Notes: generated from the sequence alone by a model not told the origin. A stretch of 64,000 nt of DNA from Phoronis australis (GCA_002633005.1 NMRA01000024.1:262726-326725), one strand, 5' to 3'. Positions 12,727 through 25,467 are shown, counted from the stretch's first letter. Program-made: numbers and translations.

Positions 12727-15700
12727 ATGTGGCAACGCACAGGTATGAATAATGAAGGTGACATAAAATGGTGCATTTGGGCGTGTTTTGGGATAATTTC
12801 ATTTCGAATGTGAAAAATATATAACACTTAGTTGAAACCTGTCATCCACATTACACGGGATCTGCAGCTGGCGCTGAACGCCTGTCCACCAAAGATGTAC
12901 GTGGCGTCGTTTGGTTTACGGGATAGTGAATTTCAGTATGGCGCAGATATTTAGAAAATTAGTTATTCTCCTCATAACTCAACACTATGTTAAATGCGGC
13001 ACGTAATGGTCCAAATTCTTAAAAACATTCTGCTAGATGATATACAAGAGCACCGTATGATTTATTGTTTATTTTGGATTACAATCTAGATACAACTGGG
13101 CGTCTGCGAACAAAAAAAATCAATGTACACATGCTTATACGTAGGGTGTTACCTGTGAAGTACCTTTGATATTCTCACAAGGTGTTATGGATTGTTGTTT
13201 GCAAAGTTGGCATAGTGATGTTTAAAATTACTCAAAGCTGCATTTCAGCCCGTTGGCTGAAAAACAAAAATTGAATTAGTCACGATTACTCATAAAACAG
13301 ATCTCATGACATTTCCATACCTGTCTCAAGTCAACGCCAATACACACGCGCAATTTTCGAATTCGCAATTTTAGGTTTTGTCAATCCCAATAGAACACTG
13401 TCTGATAAAATAGTCCATTACCGCTGTCACCCGACTTCAAAAAACCAGGTGACTGCGGTAACTATTCACCATTTGTAATAAAACTTTTCATGAAACGGAG
13501 TCCTGGCGTTCCCAGTTCGAAAAATTATATTGCCATGATGGACCGCCCAGTGTTCGTAGGCAGGCAACTCTGGACGGTCAGAAAACCACATGTCCTTCCG
13601 CTCGATTACTTTTTATTGACAGCGTTAAGATACGAGTCGTCTGAAAAATCAAGACGTCTTAATTTCATTTTCAGTCCTTTTCGTGGACATAAACAAGGCC
13701 CCATTTGAATTCCTCATGAAAAGTTGAGAATAAATGTATTTCCCCACAACCTTGGCCAAGTTTTGTGGGACATAGCTGTATTTCAAATCAGCTGATTTGA
13801 TTAGCTCTCCGAAAGTTCCACCTAATTGCCTTGTTTTATGATCCACGCTTGGAAAGGTGTATTCAGATCAGTGACAATAGCATGTGTATACTGCCTGAAG
13901 ACCCTTAATGTTCAATTAACATTCAAAATAGCGTTATTAAGTCCTTTTCACAGAGATGGCTTCGATAGGGAACAGGTGTTTATTGGGTAATTTGCCGTAC
14001 ACGTCATTTGTTACTTCAGTTTGATAGGGAATGTAACCTCGTTTTACCGTTCAAGAAAACACCTGCAGATACCATAATTTTGTTATTGGTGATATCTCTG
14101 TCGACTTTGTTCAACGAATGTCTAGCCACCCCGAGTGTGAACTTTTTCACCCGTAAAATTACTTTCACCAAACTTTCTTGAGTCTCAGATTGTGTTTCAT
14201 TAGGGGTTCTATTGCATTACTGGGAGATGTGGTTTAGTTCAATTTCTCTTCAATGTTCCCAATCAGTCCTCCCGTTATTAGAGCCGTGATATATGTATAT
14301 GTAATTAGATCGGTACTGTCACCTGCCCAACCACCTCATTCCATGCCAACACAATAGAGAGCCAGCTGACGGGTTGTCAACAGTCAAACAGCACATAGTT
14401 TTATGATATAATGAGGTGTCATTATGACTATATAGGGGGCCAAGCAGCCCAAGCAGCTGTTGTGTTCTCATTAGCAACAGTGCACGTCAGACAATCATGC
14501 GACGGTCAATTTTGTCCTAACTATGTTCCTCAAATTTTTTAAATGGTTATGTGGATAGCAACATTAAATTTCTCTCTTAAGACTGCAATTTTCTCCTGCC
14601 ATGTTCTTTGATGACAAATTTTTGCTCGATGTATTCATTTGAGTTTCTCTTTCTAGAACCAGTTTTCTCAATATTTTCAAGAGCACCCATTGATAACTCC
14701 TTCGTGTCAATTTTTAGGAACTGCTTTGTTATTAACTTTCCCGTCACCGTTTCATGGTAACACTGTCATTTCTTGACTAAGGCCAAACAAGCATAGCTGG
14801 TTTTGACCTGCGCTCCGACTCATTTGGAAACCTGTGCCCTCCCCCCGGGGCATCATTTCTTCATGCCAAGTTCTCGGATTTTTTTCATAGGGATGCTGGC
14901 AAAATGCTAAACGACGTGGCTTGCCAAGACAGCTACCTTGAATTGTCAATATTATCGAAAATAATTAGGGATCTTTTCATGCAACACCCTCAATTTAAGG
15001 ACTGAGTCCTTAATTATTTTCAATGAACTCTGGGTCCAGTATTTATTCATATTATTCGAAAATGCCATTAATAAAAAGATGAGCTCATAATAAAGATGCA
15101 TATGTGAACCCATCAAGACACAAATACGCAAAAAGTCTTAGTCATGTTAATGTTCTTGATCAACAAATTCAACCAGATGTGACTAATTGCACATGACATC
15201 AAAATGCGATGAGCCTCCACTGTCGAATATATCTTCAACTCGTCAACAATAGAAACAGATGGCTTGGTTTGTGTAGAAAACATTTTTATCAACAATTTAC
15301 AGGAATAAACATAACCCTGCATTCAATACCTAATCCGTAACACTGGCAATCGCTGCAGTTTGGTCATATTTACTTTTCATGTTTCGAACCTAGTTTTCCG
15401 AAAAAACACACCCTTTCCTCAGACAACTCTTTGGTGCATTGGCTTGTTCTCTGATATATTTTTCTACGTCTCTGTGGTTAATTATCGACACATTTTAAAG
15501 ATTTTAATTTTCAGGTTGGACTCGAAAGACAGGCCATTTAACTCACGCAATGCCGCTTTGTTTATCGCAGTGAGCCTCGCTTTGGATTTTAATGTCCGCC
15601 ACGTGAATTAGGTCTATAGAGCAACGTTTTTTCACCAGATGACATTGTCATTTATGACGAGTTTAAGACAACACAGATGGGGTTGGTAAAAACTAAGATG

Positions 15701-17190
15701 ATGGCAGAGTGTTTTTCGGCGCTAAGATTGCACAGCAGCATTTCCCCGGATTCCAAGCTTAAAGTGGACGGGGAGTTAAGATTAATAAACCAAATAGCAC
15801 TTTCATTGTAGGCCTAGCATGAGCTCTGAAAACGTTTAGAACCAATCAATCACGTGTGTACTTCTGCTCCTACTATTTTGATCTCAAAACTGTATAAATG
15901 ATACTACCGCTACATCTATGGTTGCTTTGCGCTGATTCTGATTTTGTATACATCAGTGAAAGAGGAAGAGCATGAGGCGCTCGTATTGCTTGACATCGGA
16001 ATAAGTTAGAGCCAAAAAATAACAAACTCTTCACTCGTGTTCAGCGGAAAGCGTCCGAATGCACTGTGTACAAATCAGTAATTACGGACCGTGCCTTACG
16101 AAACAAACATCTAATGGATTTGGAGAATGTTTCTATCGTGCACAGTGGCAACAACGAGGTTCACTAGGTGGGCAAGAGAATCTGGTTGCGTGAAAAGGGT
16201 AACCCATGCCTGAACAGATATATGGAACAGTTTCAGTTGGACACAGCATACATTCTGCGAAGTAACAAAATTTCTAGCTCACTTGTACATGTACGTCCGG
16301 GTACTTGGTATACACCAGCTTGAAAATGACCGTCGGATAGGGCATAATCATAGTAAGTTCATTTCATTCCAAGAGTCATTTTTTCTAAAACGTTTGAAGT
16401 TGGACATGTTAGATATATACAGATAAATACCAGCCTTTATTTTTAAACAAGTAAATACACAGCTACAAAGACTGCTCAAGTTCAATACATTTTGTACATA
16501 TTTAAATGGAGACATCCAAAGGCATTTCAACATATACATTCAAACCCAAAAGGCATACTGTCACGAAATATGTGATAACAAAACCAACGAAAACTCGAAC
16601 TGCTTGCTTTAATAGAATGTCTATTAGTTGGTCTTGAAATCATAATTTTATTCATAAATGCAAAATACGTTGCGCCCCCGCGGTGGAAGAGTCCAATAGA
16701 GGCCTATCACTTTTAAGCACCGACCGTTCTTGCGCAGTAACATAATGATATCGAAACACTTGAGATTTCTACAGTGAAACAACGAGAGGTAAGTTGTGTG
16801 ATAAATATAGGAATGCCTTTTTAAAAGTTAAGTTACTGTTTAAAACCAAATGTGTTGCTTTTGTTGTGGTCAAGTTGTTTAGGAAAATAGCCGTAATCTA
16901 ACATTTTTCCGTTGGTTCACTAAGTAATGTATATAGCTCGTTGAATTGCTGTCGTAGGTAATGTCTCGCATACCGCCAAATAATATCAATAACAAAGGTG
17001 AACCATGACTTCGGGTTCAATATTCCAGTCATCTCACGCTTCATATTTTAAAAATGTAATAATGAAATAGGAAAAATGGAAACGTTGACTGGCGTCAACT
17101 ATAAAACAAAATACAAAAGGGTAAGCAACTTAAAATGAGTAACTAACGGAAAATATTACCGTAGCTTTAATTTTGTTTGTCATGTCATGT
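12727..17190. other. Non-coding stretch, no gene recognised
   Basis: No frame here matches a family I know. Candidates of 60-83 codons (13490-13708 +, 14752-14949 -, 15113-15322 -, 15360-15611 +) lack domains and convincing splice contexts. Around 16060-16330 the + strand keeps two fairly long open segments broken by one stop, which could be an old coding remnant, but I cannot identify it. A 16 bp perfect palindrome CAAATCAGCTGATTTG lies near 13783. Confidence 0.45.
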
Positions 17191-17194
17191 GAGG

Positions 17195-17235
17195 CGCAGC
17201 TCCCAGCCACCTATGGTGTGCCGCCCATGTACGTG
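17195..17235 (-). repeat. Solo copy of the TATGGTGCGCCGCCCATG repeat
   Basis: GCGCAGCTCCCAGCCACCTATGGTGTGCCGCCCATGTACGTG matches the 3' half of the two units at 18088-18235 (CCAGCCCCCTATGGTGCGCTGCCCATG). It is a short dispersed copy of the same family. Orientation is arbitrary. Confidence 0.5.
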
Positions 17236-18087
17236 TCTTGTACCGCCGGGTTTCAGCGTCAGTTTGACGTGTTTTCAGATCCATTCGCTGTCAGTTCGAG
17301 TACGCCTACATGTTGTTTTCTCCTATGATTATTCATAGGGCCGTTCGAAGAGTTTTAACTAAAAGGCCTTAGAACGCCTCTTTAGACCATTCTTTTGAAC
17401 GTCATTAAGTAAAAGTTGTTCCATTTCAATACATGAAAAATATTGCCGAAATGCAGTTTTAATACTACATTCGAGTGAAATATCTTTTTAGAGATAAATA
17501 ACTAAAGCGTTAAACCGCTTGATTCTTTTAATGTAATGTATTGTATTCGTATCCAAAAATCAACATTAATTCAAGTTAAAGCTACACCCAGCTTGCTCTG
17601 CCATACTATTCAAAACAGCTTCTCACGAAAGTGATTGGCAGAGGATTTGCCGAAGTTGAGGAAAAAGCGGAAAACGTCGCAAGTCTCCGAAATTGATACA
17701 AAACTGTTGAAAATATGGTTAGTGTTGCAAACGCTGTCGTAGAGTTGTGAACGTGGTAGGGAAAATGACCTCGAACTACCTAAGTGAATCCTCATCAAAA
17801 AGAATTTGTCACAAGGACCCCCCTTTCGTAGGGAATCTGGTTGTGAAAAGATTTCGGAACCTTCTCAGTGTACTTCCCGTATACCTCTTCTAAGGAAGTA
17901 GCCCAGGGTGATACGCTAACTCTCTCAGAACAAGACAGTTATCTTTGAATGTACCAAAGCCTTGCTCAGTTTGTCTTTCGATTACGTGCTGGTCATTGTT
18001 GCATATAAATTCCATGATCAATCCAAAATGAGTGGTCGTGATTTCGTTACCGCCATAGGGTTGTGCCTGTTAACTTCTGACTACGCT

Positions 18088-18235
18088 GCATGGGCGACAC
18101 AGCAATGAAAAAAGTGGGGGAGCTAAAGCCCCCCAGGCCCCCTGTGGTGCATCGTCTATTGACTATGGGCGGCGCGACACTGAAAAAAGTGGGGCTATAG
18201 CCACCCAGCCCCCTATGGTGCGCTGCCCATGCACT
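18088..18235. repeat. Two tandem copies of a ~77 bp GC-rich dispersed repeat
   Basis: Each copy reads ATGGGCG-CGACA...TGAAAAAAGTGGGG, then GCTAAAGCC/GCTATAGCC, then CCCAGGCCCCCTGTGGTGCATCG or CCCAGCCCCCTATGGTGCGCTG. The first starts near 18090 and the second near 18166. Together with the copy near 17195 this marks a local cluster of one dispersed family. The element type is unknown. Confidence 0.65.
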
Positions 18236-18595
18236 TGCAAATTTAAGAGCGGAAATCGACCGATGGAAATGGAAATAAAATTCAGCAACTGAAGTTCCTT
18301 TTGATAGAGATACCCTAATTTTGGAGAAAAGGTCTGATGAATTGGAAAGAAATGGCCTGTTTTGAAGAATGACTACCAGCAATTTACAACCTTCTCGGCT
18401 CGGCTGTGTACCATTCCCATCTGAGTCTGGCCAATCCTTGTATATGTAAGAACATCACGTGCGGCAATGAATAAAGTGGCTTTTTAAAGTGGGACGAGTA
18501 AGCAGACGTTTACCCTGCATCTACCGGTGTGCAATTTGGTCAACGCAGGGCCCATGACCACCAAAGTACACGTGACTTGATTCTCAAATTGACCG

Positions 18596-19018
18596 ATGAA
18601 ATTACGTGAAATAAGCCTTCAATGTGATTGGTCAAAAATAGACCTGAAACCACATTTCTCGAAATACAGCCAAAGTGAGAAAAGGAAAATTTTACGGACG
18701 CGCAAGAAATTGTCATATTTATCAAATTTCTATTTTCTCCACTGCACACCACTGACCAAAATAAAAACAGCATCAGTGCCACAAACCGTGAATAAAGTTC
18801 CGTCTAAAAAGACACTGTCGGCCTTAGGGGAAAAAGCAAACAAACCTCAACACATTTATACGCTCGATCCTTTCTATATTCATCAGCCGACCAGTTTAGG
18901 AATTGACTTAGTATCACCAAATCTGGATGCACTGGACTTACAACTTCAAAGCCATGTTGAAAATACTCAGACCGGCTTAAACAATCCCCAAATGAAATCA
19001 TTCTTAAACAGTCGCTAA
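18596..19018 (+). CDS. Uncertain open frame, 140 codons
   Basis: This is the third-longest frame in the window. The C-terminal two thirds (about residues 55-140) is polar, with segments such as PTSLGIDLVSPNLDALDLQL, and looks more protein-like than average. I recognise no domain. There is no clear 5' splice site in frame; GAG|GTAACC lies just beyond the stop, in another frame. An ORF this long can arise by chance in 64 kb, so the call is weak. It lies on the same strand as the candidate exon at 20228-20340. Confidence 0.2.
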   Translation: MKLREISLQCDWSKIDLKPHFSKYSQSEKRKILRTRKKLSYLSNFYFLHCTPLTKIKTASVPQTVNKVPSKKTLSALGEKANKPQHIYTLDPFYIHQPTSLGIDLVSPNLDALDLQLQSHVENTQTGLNNPQMKSFLNSR

Positions 19019-19785
19019 TTACCGGCTTTGAGGTAACCATGTTCGCAATAAATCAAAGTGTTATTGGTAATTTTAAGAAGTACCGAGATCAAAGATAACT
19101 TCCAAGAGCGAGATAATATCTCTGCTTCCACTGCGCTTGTTGGAATGGTTTTGAATTAATTTGCATTGAATTAAACTTTGAATATGCATCGGAGACAACT
19201 GAATTTCAAAAAATCATGTCAGGCTATTTGAAATTGCTTGTTAATGGTCCAATAAACTTCGGGTTACGTTTTCGTATGAAAACCACAATACAACCCTTGT
19301 ATCATTGTTTTGGCGCAGTGTAAGCCTACATTTGAATAGCATGGATATTTATATAATTGAAAATATCACAACCTGACCAGAGATGAGATGCGAACAGACG
19401 AGACTGGTGCGATACAATGGTTCACGATAACTCCTCGTAAAGCGGCAATAAAGCCGCCCTTTAAGAAAAAAAAACAACTGCTAACTTGGACACCTAACCG
19501 TTACGAAATTAGTCTCAAATTGTTCCTTAGAAAAATTGAAAATGATATCGGGCCTCTACGGACTCATGGCACGTTATCGTTTGAGACCATACTAGGCGCC
19601 TAAAAAGTAAACGCCGTGAAAAGCCAACTTTTAAAATATTTGCAATAGCATATCTACATGTAAATATTTGAATAATAGTTCTACGTATACTACTTTCGTC
19701 TATGAACTGTCTACAACTCAGATATAATACCTCCCGATTTATAGGTTTGTCCTCATATCCTTGTACGTTCTGTGTATTCTTGAAT

Positions 19786-19852
19786 AAATAAATAAATAAA
19801 TAAAAAAAAAATATATATATATATATATTGGTCTACACACAATATATATATA

Positions 19853-19885
<33 letters not shown>

Positions 19886-19909
19886 TGGTCTACACACAAT
19901 ATATATATA

Positions 19910-19950
<41 letters not shown>
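19786..19950. repeat. Compound microsatellite with a duplicated 57 bp unit
   Basis: An (AATA)n/poly-A tract leads into (AT)n. The unit GGTCTACACACAATATATAT followed by (TG)n and (TA)n occurs twice, at 19830 and 19887, giving a period of 57 bp, and ends in a longer (TA)n. The copies appear identical outside tract-length variation, so expansion or assembly slippage is recent. Confidence 0.9.
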
Positions 19951-19951
<1 letters not shown>

Positions 19952-20227
19952 ACCTTAAAAGGCCAACTTGTGGAGCCTGGTCTCACGCGACAATAAAACT
20001 GTAGTAGGTCCTTTGCAAATTCGGAAAGCATGCCCCATCTCACGAAAGAACAAGTTGAGACTGGCTGTGTAGTGGCAAATGGTCTAAATCAAAAGTTCGC
20101 TTTTTGGACTGAACGCGAACGCGGATGTTTATAGCCGTTTTAATTGAGCATTTTTAATAACATTTGTCCCTACAACGTCTCTACTGTACGACTGGTGCGC
20201 GTATAAGTGTTTCCTCTTGTTTAACAG

Positions 20228-20340
20228 AAACTGAAATAAGGGAACTGAAAGGAAGTCTGGAAGCCAATCTTCAAAATATAAATGGCTGCAGCAATTTTTA
20301 TTTCCCAGACAGTCGTGTGATTGGAAATGCCAACCGATGA
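20228..20340 (+). CDS. Candidate terminal coding exon
   Basis: The acceptor CTTGTTTAACAG is followed by 113 nt open in one frame that ends in TGA. The frame encodes TEIRELKGSLEANLQN, then NGCSNFYFPDSRVIGN, ending NANR. The first half has heptad-like spacing of I, L and L residues, suggesting a short coiled coil. The codon pattern looks coding, and the exon would be entered with two bases left over. I found no matching upstream donor exon and no family match, so this may belong to a gene whose other exons I could not see, or be a chance frame. Confidence 0.3.
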
Positions 20341-21950
20341 TTTGAATACATAACTGCAGATGTAGCGCATGCGTTAGCGGCCTTGAGTTGAAAAAAATAA
20401 TACTTATAATAACTCGCTATTACCTTAATGATTTAGTTAATTATTGACGTGATATACTTTTGTTTAATTCATCACGAGAATTGTAATAGCAACAGCTTTC
20501 AAATATTTCATGATAGTACTCTGTCTGTCTCTCTTAATACTTCATTAGTTCGGCACACATGTTTGGAATCAGCCCAGTCCGCCAGCACGCGTCATATGCA
20601 GATTACAACTTTTTTAAGTTAAGGTCTTTTTGTTCCATATTCTGTTGAAAATTTCATGTTTTCCTTGTTTCATGGGTCCAAAGTTATCCCACCCTTTAAA
20701 GTAAGGTTTTCATGATTGTTATTTCGTTGAAATTTTCATGTTTTTGTTATTTCATCCCTACACATTTTTCTGTGTTCTTTCCAACCTAGTGGACCTTTGT
20801 GTTGCGTCATAATCTCAGCAACAGCAACACAGGAGAAATCTACTAATTCAGTTTCGTGAAATCTTCAATCGTAGCTGATAAGTCCAACATTACCACAGTT
20901 ATTTTGGCTTAAATGGTTCAAAAGTTTTGCAATAAAAATATTCTTCAGTTACCCGCGCAATTTCTGCAGATTTGCATTAAACAGAACGCAGAATGGCCAG
21001 ATAACACTTGTAAGAAATACACGAAAGATGGGAATCAGCATGGCATACAGGGTTGTGTAATGTAATGTAAATAATGAAATTCGTTAAACCCTAACTGCGA
21101 GCAATTATCTCGACGGATTCCTCTCCTGCCATCACTCAAGTTCCACTGTTGTTAATTGATTTGACATACATCACCCCACATCAGCATTTTATCCGAATAA
21201 TTCAAGACGTTGGAGCACTTCCAGATGTCTTTTCTAATGACCTGTATCGATCGCCGATAAGGCGATTGTTTCTCTCGAAATAATTATGTTCAGGAAATAT
21301 GATTACCTTAATCCATAATGCCGTGGTTTAGCCGGAGGAGCTGTGAACTAACATAGAATTACAATTTCTTTATATGCGTGGATACCCAAACACATAGCAC
21401 ATGTTGATGCCTGTTATGGTTAGGCTGCCAATGGCAGTGCTTATATATTTTTCCCATTGCTCATTACGGAACGTTAGTGTCAAAATTCAACCAAATGTGC
21501 GCATGAGTAAACTAACAAAATGGAAACCAAAACTTCAAGTGCCGGCTAGGTCTATTTTGAAAACATGAATTGAATTTGTAGGAATAAATTAAATGAAACA
21601 ACGAGTTATGATCATCATTTTAATTTATGTTTTTAATTTAATAGCTGAGGTAAGTGTTCCTCAAACAAAACTAGACCGTTTTTTCACGAAATAGCGAAAA
21701 CTACGGTATTAATAATAAATGAAGTTTTCACAAAAATATTATCAGAATATAATATTGGCCATCAATATTCATCCTTTTCGAGCTGTATAAATGCGCCACT
21801 GAATCATTTTAAATATTTTAAATATACTGTATAAACAATGACGGCGTATTTTAGGGAATTGTCTGTTCGTTTATTTGGAACTGAGGGAGTTGAAACGCCG
21901 CACAACGTGTCGCTGCTAAACTGAGACGAAAGCAGTCACCAGGAGGCGAG
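20341..21950. other. Non-coding stretch, no gene recognised
   Basis: AT-rich with no frame of 60 codons on either strand and no structure that I can name. Local near-repeats of TTTCATG around 20640-20760 are too loose to call a tandem array. Confidence 0.5.
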
Positions 21951-21954
21951 TACC

Positions 21955-22140
21955 GCGCTCAAAAATAGTTACGAGACAATTTACGAGAAGTGGCAGCAGA
22001 AGTTATCAAGAGCAGAAATGGTCTCTTGGCATTGCTTTTGAAGCCCGGCGTTTCAACTGAAGATAATGTCGTGCGTTTTTGTTTTGGAATACCACATCTG
22101 GTTAGGTCTACATGTATACGTGCGGAAATAATCTGACCGG
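21955..22140 (+). repeat. Dispersed repeat, copy 1 (mate near 50910)
   Basis: The segment GCTCAAAAATAGTTACGAGA, followed by GACAATTTACGAGAAG, AAGTTATCAAGAGCAGAAAT and GGTCTCTTGGCATTGCTTTT, has a diverged copy in the same orientation at 50910-51095, which reads CGCTCAAAAATAATTCGG, GACAATTTACGAGAAAGG and GGTTATCGAAAAGCAGAAAT. Similarity extends to GGAAATAATCTGACCGG versus GGAGATAATTTGACTGG. The frames differ, so it does not look like a conserved protein segment. Confidence 0.65.
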
Positions 22141-22471
22141 ATATGAGCAAGCCAATGTTCTAGACAAAAGTGCAGGCTTACGAGGTATATCATGGATACG
22201 AAAGCAAATATGTATCCGTATTTTGTAACCAGTTTTATCCATGTTTACAAAACTGAAGTGGAGGTGTCGTGAAATATTGGGACTGACCTGCATTGCGTTC
22301 CGTAAAGCAAGTTTAATGCCAGAATAGCGATATCACACAAGGTATCACCGTACATTACTAACGAAGCAAGTGGTCACTTTAGCTTCATTCTTGGATCTAG
22401 GAAGCGACCTGTGTATTTTAAACGATTGTAAACCCGCGTCCGTCCCAAAAGGAGCGAACTTATCACTTATC

Positions 22472-22679
22472 ATTATAAAATTGGTCTCAATTCGTTCTTT
22501 ATTCAGATAAAGAATGATTTCTAGATTTGCTAGGAAGCCGACAGTTCCTTGATAAGTGAAACGGCCGCGAGAAACCATCTTGTAGAGCTTACTGTCAAGC
22601 ACCAACGAACAGCCAGTTCCTTTGAAACTCTGAAATTTTCCCAATTTGACCAAGGAACAATTGAGACCAATTTTATGAC
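22472..22679. repeat. Short inverted repeat pair, 25 bp arms
   Basis: ATTATAAAATTGGTCTCAAT at 22472 and the complementary ATTGAGACCAATTTTATGAC ending at 22679 form ~25 bp arms with few mismatches, about 155 bp apart. A smaller internal hairpin (TTCTTTATTCAGATAAAGAA) sits next to the left arm. It could be a small MITE-like element, but no target-site duplication is evident. Confidence 0.5.
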
Positions 22680-23281
22680 GTTAAGTAATCTAAATCAGAT
22701 GGGACATGGGTTTAGTAGTCAAATACAGACCGTCTCTCGGCGATTTTCTGCAATCATGCAATAAGATCATCGTGAGCACTCTTTCATAGTGAGATTTTTT
22801 GGAAAGAGGGGGAGACTCCATCACGCTCGGTGTCCTGCCTGTCAACGCCAAACAACCGGCTTGTCACCTAATGCTACAAATACATGGAGTCCTTTTACCC
22901 CGGCAATGTTAGTTCACTGTAAAATAGTTGATAAAATTCTGATATGCATGTTTTGACGTACGGATCAGAGCTCATGAAGTAGTTTATAAAAATATATTTG
23001 ATTTTCCAGGCATTATGTTCATATGTTCTGTGTTTGCAATTTCGGGCGTGATGCTAGTTATAAAATAATCTATAAAATATAACTTTAGGTGATCAACTGT
23101 CATCAACTATGTAATGTTAATTTTCGCTATCGGACCTGGCTGACTAATGTCTCCGAAAATAACGTTTGCAAACTAGTTATAGTGTGTATTAAAGCGAACG
23201 GCAATTCTATTTTTTCATTAAGAGCGCAAAACCAGCTGTGTCGCGTTTTGAAGCCGAGAGCAAATTAAAGACCAGGCGTGC

Positions 23282-23420
23282 GTTCAGTAGACGCTAGGAC
23301 CTACGCTAGGACCTAGCCAAAAGCTAGGCAAGGTCACGTGCTCTTATTTAAAATACACGGCAATATCTCGCGTAATCTCGCAAAGTCTTGCTTTTAAGCT
23401 AGGTCCTAGCGTTACTGAAC
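23282..23420 (+). mobile_element. TIR MITE, copy A (CGCTAGGACCTAGC family)
   Basis: A 139 bp unit starts GTTCAGTAGACGCTAGGACC and ends GGTCCTAGCGTTACTGAAC, giving inverted termini of about 20 bp. The left end contains CTACGCTAGGACCTA twice over. The internal part AATCTCGCAAAGTCTTGCTT is shared with the inverted copy at 47297-47431. No protein is encoded. This is a typical non-autonomous DNA transposon; the superfamily is unclear. Confidence 0.8.
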
Positions 23421-24296
23421 GGGAGGCAGGATCTCTTGTCTTTTCTGGCTTTTTTATCATGTTAAGCTATATATGATTTCCGAGGCGTTATTTGCCAGCC
23501 ATTTTACATGCTTCTATCTCGCATGCAAAAATAACTGCGCACTGCTAGAGAGGTTTAACTGTTGATACACACACATGTTGATATGAAGTGAAATTCTTCA
23601 GTGGCAGACATTTTACCCACGCCATGTGGCCCACCCTGAGATGCCGCCGAAATGAACATTAAAAATCACAATAAAAAATTTTCAAGTAAACAAATGCTAA
23701 ACTGGCTGCACATTGCCACAGCAACATTAAAATTACTCATATCGAGCTCGGATCAAAGTGGCCAAGTTCAAACATAATATAAAATAAACATGAAGCTATT
23801 TAGGTTATGTAAAACATCAGAAAAATGACCAAATTTGGTTAACTTTGGATCGTCATATCTCAGAGATGGCTGATCACATTTGTGTCAAATTTTCAGTTAC
23901 TATGCTTTCTGTACTGTTCCTCAGAACGCCGTTGCGAGGTGGCGTTGAAATGTCCCACTTTTACATGAGGGGCTATCAAAATAGGACTTTTATGGTCTTC
24001 ATGAAATCAATCTAAAATTTCATAAAACGAAAACGAAGTGATAATTTAGAAAACTGTAACATTTTTGAGAATTCACCATGAATATTTATGTCAAATGAAA
24101 TTTGGTAAAACGTTATTGATGCCTAAATATTACTAAAAATAGGGTGGCCACGTGACCTGATTCAAGGCAGATACCTATAAAGTCCAACATCAAATTCTAC
24201 TTAATCTTTGTACTTTCAGAAACCATATACTTCATTGCGATTAATGCATTGTTTTTCAATCTGGCTAAATATACAGGTTTGCTGACAATGTAAAAT
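23421..24296. other. Non-coding stretch, no gene recognised
   Basis: AT-rich sequence with no supported gene or repeat. It ends at the hairpin at 24297. Confidence 0.4.
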
Positions 24297-24341
24297 AATT
24301 GCTGGCGGTCTGGTACACGTTGTACCAGACCGCTGGCAATT
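24297..24341. repeat. Strong 21 bp-arm hairpin
   Basis: AATTGCTGGCGGTCTGGTACA and TGTACCAGACCGCTGGCAATT pair over 21 positions with a single mismatch pair and a 3 nt CGT loop, followed by an (AT)n tract. The stem is GC-rich in an AT-rich neighbourhood. It could be a transposon end, a microRNA-like precursor, or a cruciform-prone relic. It lies just upstream of a LINE remnant. Confidence 0.8.
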
Positions 24342-24369
24342 ATATATATAATAACATTTACATATATTA

Positions 24370-25120
24370 ATATATATTAATAACATTAAACATTTCTTGC
24401 CCTTAGAAACTTTGAAAACTGTATGTAATGGTCTTATCCTTCCTCATTTTAATTATGGCATTCTGCTATGGGGGTGTGACCATAATAGAATATTCAAATT
24501 ACAGGAAAAGGTTAATTCGCACTATTATCTCTAGTTATTTTAATGCCGATACAGATCCTTTATTTAAGACTACATAGATACTCAAAATAAATTACTTGTA
24601 TGTTGTTGCTATTATCAAAGTTTTCTACAAATATGTTCATAATTACTTACCTTCATTTTTAGCACGTTCAATTTGATAACCCGTGGGTCTGTTCAGGAAC
24701 ATTACACTAGGCAACGACATCTTCTACAAACTCCTCGTTGTACTAAATCATTTGCTGAAGATTCCGTTCCAATGTCCTACCTCATATCATTAATAACCTA
24801 CCTGAAAGTGTTTCCTAAAATATTTGAACCCATTCGTTATCCACTGTTATAATTTTTTTAAGAACGTTTGTTTTGAAAGCTATGTACTTGAGTGCACTAT
24901 TCCCAGCTGCTTTGTGTGTAACTATTTTCGATAATCTCTGCTAGTCTTTTTACAAGTAGTTTTAAATTACATTGTCACCTAATTTTGTAATTCTGTTTAT
25001 CTGTAACACTGTATTTTTTATTCTCCGGTGGCTTCGTGGTCAGCGGAGTCTCCACAAGCGTAAATTTGTATTAATTGTATTTTTGTCTTAACGTGAATAA
25101 AGTGTATTACTACTACTATA
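24370..25120 (+). mobile_element. CR1/jockey-like LINE, 5'-truncated 3' end
   Basis: Decayed translation gives LILPHFNYGILLWG, the typical segment after the reverse transcriptase palm in CR1, L2 and jockey LINEs (around 24430-24475). It is followed by a degraded C-terminal part with TRQRHLLQTPRCTKSFAED near 24705-24770, matching the usual conserved tail of these ORF2 proteins. Several stops and frameshifts break it. The 3' UTR ends with AATAAAGTGTATTACTACTAC, and a short microsatellite tail is usual for CR1-type elements. The 5' limit is approximate. It is dead and truncated. Confidence 0.8.
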
Positions 25121-25440
25121 GTAAAACCTAGTTCAGGATTTAGAGACCTGACTCAAGGGTCTAGCAGTGTGCCCCGTTGGACTCGCACTGTAAGAAAGGG
25201 GTCTTGCTTTACTTCACGATTCGATTTTTGACACGTCGCAACAACCAATCACGTGTATGAAACGCCGGGTGTCACAAAGTCACAGTCGTGCATGTATTTA
25301 CCATATTTAATTAAATTCGAGTCCACGAAAAGATTGGATTGTCACGTGTAAGGTTGCCACCAGTACAAAACACTGTCATTAAAAATGCAACAGCAATTTC
25401 TTCAGGCGAAGATGTTAAAGTAATAATTCTCATTTTTGTT
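25121..25440. other. Intergenic segment before the SAP-like exons
   Basis: No gene seen. GTCACGTG-type E-box sequences (near 25250 and 25340) are present but not interpretable alone. Confidence 0.3.
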
Positions 25441-25467
25441 CCAGCTTGCTACTCTTGACCTGGTAGA

